Part shown: in pieces, positions 18,601 through 25,688 of the stretch
Numbering within the stretch: the stretch's first letter is position 1
Layout: every line of letters starts with the position of its first letter
NCBI GenBank assembly: GCA_012719445.1
Contig: JAAYAH010000190.1
Location: forward strand, 1-64,000
Direction of reading: 5' to 3'
Source of the DNA: Actinomycetales bacterium
GTDB taxonomy: Bacteria > Actinomycetota > Actinomycetes > Actinomycetales > Kineosporiaceae
DNA: 64,000 nucleotides
Position numbers and translations under genes: made by a program
Notes under the pieces: model-generated
Database searches by the model: none
Told to the model about the DNA's origin: nothing
What the model saw: only the letters and a program-made list of their open reading frames with translations

Positions 18601-20756
18601 CCGCCGGAGAAGTAGTTGCTGCTCGGCCTGTTCGGCCAGCCGCTGCCGATGGTGTCGCCGCCGACCCGCCACCAGCCGAAGTAGGCCTGGCCCGAGGTCA
18701 CCGTGTTCGCGCCGACCTGACGGCCGTCGACGTACAGCCGCATCCCCTGGGGGCCGGTGGTCCCGACCACGTGGTGCCACTGCCCGTCCCGGTAGCCGCT
18801 GGGGCTGATGACGGTCTGGGGGCTACCGGGATAGTTCCCGTACACCACGTTCCCGGCGTTGGTCAGGTAGAGGTGCCGGTCGTAACTGCTGCTGTTACCG
18901 GTGCGGCTGTTGCCGTAGCCGATGAGCTTGCCGCCACGGTTCGAGGTGGTCCGGAACCACAGCTCGACGGAGTAGTCGGAGACCGCGATCACCCGGTCGG
19001 GGTCCACGGTGTTCACCCGGCTCCTGGAGCCGTTGAAGGTCGCCGACAGCCCGTCCCCGTCGGCCAGGGCGCTGTCTCCGCCGAGGGTGACGTTGGCGTA
19101 GCTGCCGAGGTGCCCGCCGCCGGAGCTGTCGACGGCCGTCGTCCCTTCGGTCTCGTCGAGCCGCCAGTGGGTGTGCGGGGCGTCCGCGGACACCGCTCCG
19201 GCGTAGGGCAGGTCGGTCGTCGCGGCGGTCGCGGTCACCGCGGCACCCTTGGGGCTGATGTTGTCACCGTCGCTGGTCCGGATCCGGTACGAGGCGGTGA
19301 CGCCGCCGCCGACGGTGTCGGTGTAGGACATCCGGGGCCGCGACCACTCGCGGGAGCGGACGGTCTGCACGGAGATCGGCGCTGCCGTGCCCTCGCGGAA
19401 CAGCTCGTAGGTGACCTTGTCGTCGTCCAGGTCGTAGCCCGCCGTCCAGCTCACCGTGATCTTCCCAGTGCTGTGGCTGGCCGCCGTGAGCACCGGGGCG
19501 TTGACGTACCCGGTGTCCGGTTCGTCGGCGAACCGGGTGATCCCCTGCTGGGGGACGCCGTTGACGGTGGTGAACTCACCGACGACCCACAGGTCCCCGC
19601 CGCCGAAGACCATGCCTCGCGGTCCGATCGCCTCCCCGCTGGCGACCCCGTCGTTGGTGTCGGGGAACCAGGGCAGGATCGTGGTCGGGTCGTCGACGGA
19701 CTGGGCCAGCAGGTGGTGACGCTTCCCGTTGGGGAACCCGCCGGGGGTCAGGCTGCAGTCGTGGGTGTGGTGGCCGCTGTAGAGGACGCCGTCCCTGGCC
19801 GCGAGTGCCTGGGTGGCGCCGAGGCAGAGATCCTTCCAGACCATCTCGCCGGTGGACAGCACGCCGCCGATCCGGCCGTCGAACACCCCGGTGCCGGTGC
19901 CCTCGGCGCCGACGTAGAAGCGGTCGCCGTCCCGGGTGAGGACGTGCACGACGGAGTTGTTGGGGATCCATCCGGGGTAGCTCTGGACGATGGCGCCGGT
20001 GTCGGGGGAGAGGGAGACCAGACCGCGGTTCGCCACGCCGTTCACGGTGGCGAAGTCACCGCCCACGACCACCTTGCCGACCTCGGGGGCCGCGATCAGG
20101 GCCCGGACGGTCGTGTTGAAGGTAGCTGTCGCCGCGGTGAGCGCACCGGCCGAGGTGACAACGGCGAAGCGGCCACGGGTCTGGCCGTCGACCTGGCCGA
20201 ACTCACCGGCGAAGTACACCCGGTCGGGCGTCGCGGAGATCGCCCGCACCACCCCGTTGACGGCCGGCCGGCGGAAGGAGGACGTCGGGACCAGCGCGCA
20301 GGTCGCGGTGTCCAGGGCCACGAGGTTGGCGACCCCGGTGGTGCCCACGCGGCCGAAGCTGCCGCCGACGTACAGCCGGGATCCGTCCGGCGAACCCTCG
20401 AGGGTCCGAACCCACGCCGTCCCGCTGCTGCGGGTGAAGGACGGCGCACAGGGCAGGAGATCACCGGTCACGGCGTCGAAGGCGGCGAAGTTGAGCCGCT
20501 CCACCTCGCCAGCACCACCCGTGGCGACGCCCGGCGGGCGGACCTTGGTGAAGCTGCCGCCGACGTAGACGACATCGCCCACGGCCTCGACGGTCCAGGC
20601 GACTCCGTTCGTCTGCCAGGTTGGACGCGGGTCCGCCGAGATGGTGGCCAGGCTCTCCCATGCCTCCTCCGCCGCGGCGGGGGTGGCGAGGGACGCCACT
20701 CCGAGAGCCGGCACCACCACAGCGCCGACGGCCATCGCGCTCACCCAGCGGCGCAT
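15669..20756 (-). CDS. Giant exported beta-propeller / LamG / Fn3 protein with embedded SGNH hydrolase
   Basis: A 1695-aa secreted protein. The ATG at 20756 has GGAGGG five bases upstream and gives a clean signal peptide (MRRWVSAMAVGAVVV…ATPAAA). Order: Rax2/kelch-like propeller (about 35-470, repeated VGGxF), Fn3-like, LamG (about 560-730; HWRLDE, DGQWHHVV), two Fn3, a linker beta domain, and an SGNH/GDSL esterase (about 1115-1310). The esterase has all blocks: GDS in WIVLGDSISGG, the block II Gly in SIGGTGY, GYND, and DGVHP for the Asp-x-x-His pair. Two more Fn3 and a C-terminal DNRLRE/CBM96-like domain (ADTYVNAGAKTTAFG) follow. A possible role is binding and deacylating a surface glycan. 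No LPXTG or C-terminal anchor is visible. It is a paralogue of 9885-13072, and a strong hairpin follows its stop. Confidence 0.88.
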   Translation of the reverse strand: MRRWVSAMAVGAVVVPALGVASLATPAAAEEAWESLATISADPRPTWQTNGVAWTVEAVGDVVYVGGSFTKVRPPGVATGGAGEVERLNFAAFDAVTGDLLPCAPSFTRSSGTAWVRTLEGSPDGSRLYVGGSFGRVGTTGVANLVALDTATCALVPTSSFRRPAVNGVVRAISATPDRVYFAGEFGQVDGQTRGRFAVVTSAGALTAATATFNTTVRALIAAPEVGKVVVGGDFATVNGVANRGLVSLSPDTGAIVQSYPGWIPNNSVVHVLTRDGDRFYVGAEGTGTGVFDGRIGGVLSTGEMVWKDLCLGATQALAARDGVLYSGHHTHDCSLTPGGFPNGKRHHLLAQSVDDPTTILPWFPDTNDGVASGEAIGPRGMVFGGGDLWVVGEFTTVNGVPQQGITRFADEPDTGYVNAPVLTAASHSTGKITVSWTAGYDLDDDKVTYELFREGTAAPISVQTVRSREWSRPRMSYTDTVGGGVTASYRIRTSDGDNISPKGAAVTATAATTDLPYAGAVSADAPHTHWRLDETEGTTAVDSSGGGHLGSYANVTLGGDSALADGDGLSATFNGSRSRVNTVDPDRVIAVSDYSVELWFRTTSNRGGKLIGYGNSRTGNSSSYDRHLYLTNAGNVVYGNYPGSPQTVISPSGYRDGQWHHVVGTTGPQGMRLYVDGRQVGANTVTSGQAYFGWWRVGGDTIGSGWPNRPSSNYFSGGIDEVSIYDKQLTSARIFEHFRQGRPSGWTDTADPSRPGVPTATTRSSRVSLTWTASTDDMLVAGYQVHRSQTSGFTPDDSTLVGNTDWASFDETGVPPGTWYYRVVAVDGVGSTSAASAEREVSVVDTEAPSAPRRVTAEVFDDEVDLSWQPSTDDTAVTGYDVHRLPSTSATPSPETLVGTTLGTRYTETAVPDGTWYYRVLARDAAGNVGTPSAGVEANTRRVGSDLDLTGPDTPMDGAIFTSTHPASGVDTTIDGATLVRPNDARFRFTGATGFSFGTTYPDTLFLQPSSRYPSARGSQPVYSVEFTTNAPVFEVFTKYLSTSQTIQVKVDGQRTTATPRPVGGTKPGSRLLYKVDLGSAATRRITLETSYTPFGGVYVPAGSTLTQSPNRPGRWIVLGDSISGGSGQNSGAGAGTWVLRAGAYLGWGDTWNQSIGGTGYLDPGASVAIPARAADDVASHAPDGVVLWAGYNDHTRSQSDLQAAVRQTVTAIATDAPDAQLFVVGPWSPTGAPPDTLVTTDATLRSVAASEEIPFISPITGRVYDAAGQLVARQRPWITGTGTIAAPVGDGNADAYVGTDGVHPTDAGHAYLAQRMALAMEQVGGLESAVDRRPPSVPGDVTAQVQDTSAEVTWEAATDNLGVTGYEIHRGEGSGFTPTTANRVAQTTSTSATEATVPPGTWTYKVVAVDAAGNRSDAGASQPVEVLAPDTTPPSVPEDVTVTADGGEVAVTWSAATDNRGVTGYEVHRGSTAGFTPSSATRVASVSGTSATESDVPAGTWHYRVIARDEAGNASAGSPAVPVTVTRGDPQEVTLTATADTYVNAGAKTTAFGGATTMLVDGTPDTRALLRFELPQAPSGLRLTGATLRLRSTASTVALTPDPVTVRLGSDAWDEATVTWNDRPATDGAVLGTLPEVAAMGTTYQIMLDPAPLRELTGSTTLALTMAGADSAQFATRTFASTAARPVLVLSYT

Positions 20757-21111
20757 CGCGCCCTCCATCCGTCTCGCCGGAGACCTCGTGCCAGGCCTCT
20801 TGCCGTTCTCGCCCGACCGCACGGCCCCCGGCTCCGCGCGCCACGTCACGTTACGAAAGTTCAACACAGTGCGAGGACCCTTCGCCAGAGATCGTCCCTC
20901 GGACAGCCACAACCAACTCCGTAGAGTTACTCGTCAATACTGATAGTGACGACCCGCGGGGGGCGCGTCCGCCTGTCACCAGAAGGGATGTTCGCACCAT
21001 GCACCTCGAACTAGAGCATTCCGGGTGTCACCAGGCCCTACTCTCGAGCGCGGCAGACCTCACGTGACACCACAAGCAGAGCCGAACCTTACCGAGCCGA
21101 GAGGAGTCCAG
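20757..21111. other. Divergent intergenic region
   Basis: These 355 bp separate the leftward giant-protein gene from the rightward acetyltransferase. Composition is more AT-rich around 20840-20950, where promoters for both sides probably lie. I could not identify convincing -35/-10 pairs, and no gene is evident. Confidence 0.5.
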
Positions 21112-21642
21112 GTGCGGTCATTGGCAAGCTTCACCGGAACTGGTTACGACCGGGGGCGTTCCTTCATTCACCAGATTGCCTGGTATGTGGTGATGAATGT
21201 GTTCTTCGTCCGCTGGTGGTTCCCGGCCCGGTTCCGTCCCGCCCTGCTCCGGGCCTTCGGAGCCTCCGTCGGCAGCGGGGTGCTGGTGCGCTCGCGGGTA
21301 CGGGTGCACTGGCCGTGGAAGCTGACCATCGGGAACGACTGCTGGATCGGCGAGGGAGCCTGGCTGCTCAACCTGGAGCCGATCGTCCTCGGCCACGACG
21401 TGTGCGTCTCCCAGGAGGCGCTGCTGTGCACCGGCAGCCACGACCACCGCGACCCCGCCTTCGAGTTCGACAACGCCCCGATCTCCGTCGCGGACGGCGG
21501 CTGGGTCGCGACCCGCGCCGTCGTGCTCAGGGGGGTGCGGGTCGGCAGGGAGTCCATCGTCGCCGCCGGGGTCACCGCGCACCGGGACGTGCCGGACGGG
21601 CACGTCCTGCTCCCGTCCGGTCTGCGGGCCCTCGACGGCTGA
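21112..21642 (+). CDS. WcaF-like left-handed beta-helix O-acetyltransferase
   Basis: A 176-aa acetyl-CoA-dependent acyltransferase of the LbH (hexapeptide) superfamily, similar to colanic-acid WcaF, expected to acetylate a sugar of the surface polysaccharide. Features: a hydrophobic N-terminal helix (IAWYVVMNVFFVRWWF), imperfect hexapeptide turns, the conserved CTGSHDHRDPAFEF segment with its catalytic His, and the downstream VLRGVRVGRESIVAAGV turns. The GTG at 21112 is chosen for AGGAG five bases upstream. It stands alone, with a strong terminator 2 bp past its stop. Confidence 0.88.
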   Translation: MRSLASFTGTGYDRGRSFIHQIAWYVVMNVFFVRWWFPARFRPALLRAFGASVGSGVLVRSRVRVHWPWKLTIGNDCWIGEGAWLLNLEPIVLGHDVCVSQEALLCTGSHDHRDPAFEFDNAPISVADGGWVATRAVVLRGVRVGRESIVAAGVTAHRDVPDGHVLLPSGLRALDG

Positions 21643-21643
21643 C

Positions 21644-21692
21644 GGCGAAGGGCCCCTGGCCACCCTCGGAGGGTGACCAGGGGCCCTTCGCC
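21644..21692. terminator. Bidirectional terminator between convergent genes
   Basis: A 16-bp perfect stem (GGCGAAGGGCCCCTGG at 21644-21659 with its complement at 21677-21692) carries an inner 6-bp stem CACCCT/AGGGTG. It starts 2 bp after the acetyltransferase stop and lies 46 bp from the stop of the convergent GH71 gene, so it can serve both. Confidence 0.85.
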
Positions 21693-21737
21693 TGTCCACG
21701 GCTCACCGGAGCTGCCGGTGGGCGCCCAGCCGCACGG

Positions 21738-23894
21738 TCAGCGCAGGCTGCTCACCGCGTGGTACTCGAGATCCTGCACGTAGGGCCGCGAGGTGACCCG
21801 GTGCGGGGAGGTCACCTGCGTGGTCACCGCGCCGTTCCGGACGACCTTCCCCGAGACCGATCCCGTCGCCAGGGGGAAGACCTTCCTGCTCATCCCGGCC
21901 GGAGCGTCCCAGGTGTGCGTCGCCGAGCCGACGGTGACGGTGACGGTCGCGGGCTTGGTGAGGAAGACCAGCGCCTCCACCTGGTTCCGCGGCGACACCG
22001 CCCCCGACCTGATCTTCATCACCTTGGTCTGCGCGAAGCTGGGGGCTGCGTTGTACGTCTGGGTGCGATGCACGAGGTACAGCCCGTCCCGCTTCACCGC
22101 CGGCCGGCTTCCCGTCTTCCACCGCGCCAGGTAGTACGACGAGATGTCGAGGTAGGCCCACCCGTGCGACTGGGAGGGCGAGATCGAGGTGCCCTCGGAG
22201 TAGTCGTTCCAGGTCGGGATCTGCACCCAGTCCGCGTCCGAGGCGATCACCCCGGTCCAGCCGTCGCGCAGGGTCTCCGTCGCCCCGGCCTCGTCGTAGA
22301 TGCCCTGGTTGGGTCGCACGTCCTGAATCCGCACCGGTGCCATCCACAGCTTGCCCATGGCTTTGGCCTTGGCCGCGTGCTTGGCGGTCCTGGACGCGGA
22401 GTCGGGATGGGCGGTCGCCCAGTGCGAGAAGCCGTAGCTGATCCCGGCGTAGTCGTCGGCGTACTGCTGCCAGTCGAGGAAGGTGGGCACGAAGGCGACC
22501 GGCGTGTTGTGGGTGTTCTTCATGGTGGCCAACCAGCTCTTCCACCACGACGCCGACTTCGCCTCCGCCTTGAACGGTGAGATCACCAACCGGCCGTCGG
22601 CCAGTTTGAACGCGGCGGGGTACTTCGCGAGCCGGGCCATGGCGGAGGCCAGGGCCGCGGACGAGTCGTCGTCCAGGGTGGTCATGTCCGGCATGAGCAT
22701 GATCTTGAAGTCGGGGTCGACCCGGTGGGCCGCCTCGAGGAGCTCGATGCAGCGGTCCCAGTTCCGGCTGGTCAACGACAGGATGTCGACGTTGAAGCCG
22801 TCCAGGCCCGCGGCGATCGCCTGGCTGACCTCAGCCTCGAGGTCCTTGGCCACGAAGTCACCGGACAGGGCCGAGCGACCGAGGGGCCGGTCCCGCATCA
22901 GGCCGCCGTAGGCCCGGTGCTTGCCGTTCTCACCGTCCGGCGGGATCAGCTCCCTCGCGTAGTAGTCCGCGGACGCCGGTTTGTTGTCGTGGGATCGGGG
23001 GAACGGGGTGAAGTAGTGCGCGAAGACGAGCCGCTTGGAGGACTGCAGGGTGCTGGTCGACGGCATGTCGAAGGGGCGGACCCCCGCGGCCTGCTGGATG
23101 GTGCGCTGCGTCGTCGTGGTGGTGGTCGTCGTCGTCGCGGTCGTCGTCGCCGAGGTCGCCACCTGCACCTGGAGCACCGGCGGGTTGGCCGACTCACGGC
23201 TGGCCAGCTGCAGCTGTGCGTTGTGCACCCGGTGCAGCAGCTCGATCGACGTCTCCGTCGTCGTGGAGATCGCCTCCGGGCTCAACGGCACCGTCACCCA
23301 CTGGCGGGCACCGGGGACGGCGACCTGCCGGGAGACGGCCTTGGCCTGGTAGGCCGGCCGGGTCCGCGCGGTGACGGCGGCCTCCTGCCAGTCGTTGGCG
23401 AGCGGGTGGACCTCGAGCCCCGCCTCGGCGACGGCCACCTTGAGCACGTAGACCCGCAGCGAGGCGCCGACGACCTGCTTGCCCGCGGGAATCATGGGCT
23501 TGGTGTCGAACCGGAGGAAGGCGCGGTTCTCGCTCGTGGTCGCGTAGAGCCAGGCCCGGTCACCCCGGTTGGCCGTCGGCCGGGAGGCGACAACGTAGGT
23601 GTCCGCAACCGGCCGGCCCTCCACCGTCTGCACGGGCGCTGTCGTCCCCGAGACCGCTGCCCCCGGACCCACGTCGGCCGCCTGGACGATCGTGCCGGAC
23701 GAGGATCCGGGTGACCTGCCACCCGGCCAGCCCAGCGCCAGGTGGGCGTAGGCGCCTGCCCCGACGGCGAGGGCCGGGACCAGGAGAAGGCTCACCCGCA
23801 GCAGGCGCCGCCTGGGCCTGCCTCGCCTGCTCGCCGAACCGGGGACTCGAACATGGCGACGGGGAAACGGACCGGCGTCGTCTGGAGGTCTCAA
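21738..23894 (-). CDS. Exported GH71 endo-alpha-1,3-glucanase-like protein with DNRLRE-type domain
   Basis: A 718-aa protein with an Arg-rich N-terminus and a single TM or signal helix (LLRVSLLLVPALAVGAGAYA). A DNRLRE/CBM96-like beta-sandwich follows (VADTYVVASRPTANRG…RAFLRFDT), then a Thr-rich linker and a GH71 catalytic domain opening with VFAHYFTPFPRSHDN and containing GLDGFNVDIL. GH71 enzymes cleave alpha-1,3-glucan; a C-terminal beta domain ends the protein. The frame is open to 24005. I prefer the TTG at 23894 because AGGAG lies five bases upstream; the GTG at 23897 is an alternative. It could modify the polymer made by the locus or attack foreign glucans. Confidence 0.8.
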   Translation of the reverse strand: MRPPDDAGPFPRRHVRVPGSASRRGRPRRRLLRVSLLLVPALAVGAGAYAHLALGWPGGRSPGSSSGTIVQAADVGPGAAVSGTTAPVQTVEGRPVADTYVVASRPTANRGDRAWLYATTSENRAFLRFDTKPMIPAGKQVVGASLRVYVLKVAVAEAGLEVHPLANDWQEAAVTARTRPAYQAKAVSRQVAVPGARQWVTVPLSPEAISTTTETSIELLHRVHNAQLQLASRESANPPVLQVQVATSATTTATTTTTTTTTQRTIQQAAGVRPFDMPSTSTLQSSKRLVFAHYFTPFPRSHDNKPASADYYARELIPPDGENGKHRAYGGLMRDRPLGRSALSGDFVAKDLEAEVSQAIAAGLDGFNVDILSLTSRNWDRCIELLEAAHRVDPDFKIMLMPDMTTLDDDSSAALASAMARLAKYPAAFKLADGRLVISPFKAEAKSASWWKSWLATMKNTHNTPVAFVPTFLDWQQYADDYAGISYGFSHWATAHPDSASRTAKHAAKAKAMGKLWMAPVRIQDVRPNQGIYDEAGATETLRDGWTGVIASDADWVQIPTWNDYSEGTSISPSQSHGWAYLDISSYYLARWKTGSRPAVKRDGLYLVHRTQTYNAAPSFAQTKVMKIRSGAVSPRNQVEALVFLTKPATVTVTVGSATHTWDAPAGMSRKVFPLATGSVSGKVVRNGAVTTQVTSPHRVTSRPYVQDLEYHAVSSLR

Positions 23895-24190
23895 CACATC
23901 TCCTGAGCACTCGTCTGACTGCGTCCGGTGACGGTTGCCTCGCCACCGCTTCGCCCCGACACATCCCGCGCGCCGGAACAACGCGCCATCCTGGCACCGG
24001 ATCACCCGGACTGGCCAGGGCGCAGGCCCGGTCTTCCGGGCAAACGGCGGAGAATACTACTGATGGCCCATTAGCCCTCACTGACAGTAGTTGAATCCGG
24101 GTACTCCACCCGGAGGATCCGCTCCCCTCGCCGCGGTGGTCCACCGGCCCTCGGCGGCGGCATCCGGGCGGAGCGCCCGGGGGCAACCCC
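23895..24190. other. Intergenic region with small inverted repeat
   Basis: About 296 bp lie between the GDP-fucose synthase stop and the GH71 start, both leftward. A 7-bp inverted repeat, ACTACTG (24056-24062) and CAGTAGT (24085-24091), sits in an unusually AT-rich pocket about 170 bp upstream of the GH71 start. It is a candidate promoter or operator region for that gene. No coding sequence is evident. Confidence 0.35.
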
Positions 24191-25156
24191 TCAGTGCCGG
24201 AAATCGGTCACGTGGTCGCGGAACCAGGTGTAGGTCTGCCGGACCCCCTCGTCGAGAGGGATCCGCGCCTTCCACCCGAGTCCGGACAACCGGGACACAT
24301 CGAGCAGCTTCCGCGGCGTCCCGTCGGGCTTGTCGGTGTCCCACTCGATGACGCCCCGGTACCCCACGACGTCCGCCACGAGCTCGGCCATCTCCCGGAT
24401 GGTCACGTCCTCCCCCGTGCCCACGTTGACCGTGCTGTCGTCGTCGTAGTTCTCCAGCAGGAACAGGCAGGCCGCGGCCAGGTCGTCGACGTGGAGGAAC
24501 TCCCGGCGCGGGGTGCCGGTGCCCCAGCAGGTCACCACGGGCGCGTCCGACTCCCTCGCCTCGTGGAAGCGGCGGATCAGCGCGGGGAGCACGTGCGAGC
24601 TCTGCAGACCGAAGTTGTCCCCGGGACCGTAGAGGTTCGTCGGCATCGCCGAGATGTACCGGACCCCGTACTGCCGGCGCAGCGCCTGCACCTGGAAGAT
24701 CCCGGCGATCTTCGCGATCGCGTAGCCGTCGTTCGTCGGCTCCAGCGGCCCGGTGAGCAGCGAGTCCTCGGTGATCGGCTGTGGAGCGAACTTGGGGTAG
24801 ATGCAGCTCGACCCGAGGAAGAGCAGCCGCTCGGCACCGAACTCGCGGGCGGCGTCCATGACGTTGACCTGGATGCGCAGGTTGTCACTGAGGAACTCGG
24901 CCGGGTAGGTCGCGTTGGCGAGGATGCCGCCGACCCGGGCCGCGGCGAGGAGGACCACCTGCGGCCGCTCGGCGGAGAAGAAGGCCCGGACCGCCTCGCG
25001 GTCACGCAGGTCCAGCTCGGACGACGACCGCCCGACCAACCGGGTGAACCCCTGCTCGCCGAGGGCCCGCCACAACGCCGAACCGACCAGGCCACGGTGG
25101 CCGGCCACGTAGACCACGGCGTCACGGTCGAGAGGGTGCACACGCTGCGTCGTCAT
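24191..25156 (-). CDS. fcl: GDP-L-fucose synthase
   Basis: An NADPH-dependent epimerase/reductase (321 aa) of the extended SDR family that converts GDP-4-keto-6-deoxy-mannose to GDP-L-fucose. The cofactor loop is VAGHRGLVGSALW. The active-site Ser is in LGSSCIYPKFAPQPI, which is diagnostic for Fcl/WcaG, and Tyr/Lys are in YAIAKIAG. The downstream PTNLYGPGDNF and GTPRREFLHVDDLA are also typical. The partner GDP-mannose 4,6-dehydratase (gmd) is not in this window. It supplies fucose for the neighbouring polysaccharide genes. Its start region faces the divergent dehydrogenase gene across 532 bp. Confidence 0.92.
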   Translation of the reverse strand: MTTQRVHPLDRDAVVYVAGHRGLVGSALWRALGEQGFTRLVGRSSSELDLRDREAVRAFFSAERPQVVLLAAARVGGILANATYPAEFLSDNLRIQVNVMDAAREFGAERLLFLGSSCIYPKFAPQPITEDSLLTGPLEPTNDGYAIAKIAGIFQVQALRRQYGVRYISAMPTNLYGPGDNFGLQSSHVLPALIRRFHEARESDAPVVTCWGTGTPRREFLHVDDLAAACLFLLENYDDDSTVNVGTGEDVTIREMAELVADVVGYRGVIEWDTDKPDGTPRKLLDVSRLSGLGWKARIPLDEGVRQTYTWFRDHVTDFRH

Positions 25157-25587
25157 GGCGGTGAGTCTTCCACGTCACCGAGCCCTCCGACCGGCACAGG
25201 CGTCGGCGTCACGATTCCGGCCGAACCGGACCGGTCATCGAGTACCCGGAGGAAACGCCCCGCCGCTAGAGTGAGCCCGTCGTGCCCTGCGACAGCACCG
25301 TGTGGGGGGGCGAGTGCTCTCTCGGCACTCCCGCCGGCGTTCCTCGGCACTCCTGACGACCGGAACACCCGACGACCGGGCCTCCGGCGGCGCGATCCCG
25401 CGACCCGCAGGCCCGCACGTCCCGGCCGGTGCCGATCGTCCGGTGCCCGGCGCGCCCGGTGCCGGTCAATGCGCCCGACGCCGTGCTCTAGCGGTCGGCA
25501 CCGACGTCGTCCCCGGATCGTGCCTGCCTCGACCCGGCGGGGGAACGTCGTGACCGGGCGCGGGCAGTAGATCATGAGGATGACACC

Positions 25588-25680
25588 GCAGGCACGGACA
25601 CGGACACAGGCAGAAGCAGAGGCACAGGCAGAGGCAGAGGCAGACGAGCACGAGCACGGGCAGACGAGCACAGGTACAGG
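25588..25680. repeat. Degenerate GCAGAG-type hexanucleotide repeat upstream of the sugar dehydrogenase
   Basis: Purine-rich degenerate hexanucleotide units (GCAGAGGCAGAGGCAGACGA and variants, mixed with CACGGA/CACGAG) run for about 90 bp, ending at the AGGAGG ribosome site of the gene at 25689. They form the last part of the 532-bp divergent gap 25157-25688. The rest of that gap has a repeated TCGGCACTCC (around 25324 and 25345) and no recognisable gene. The repeat makes artificial long frames on both strands. It could affect leader RNA structure or promoter spacing. Confidence 0.75.
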
Positions 25681-25688
25681 AGGACGAC

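Noticed and set aside
15549-20924. A 1791-residue plus-strand open frame
   Set aside because: It lies opposite the giant surface-protein gene and is a GC-bias shadow: its translation is Arg/Gly/Val-rich without domains, whereas the minus strand gives a signal peptide and clear domains.
25153-25671. Minus-strand frame rich in Cys/Ser/Ala
   Set aside because: It translates the GCAGAG repeat and the divergent gap; low complexity, no homology, no credible start.
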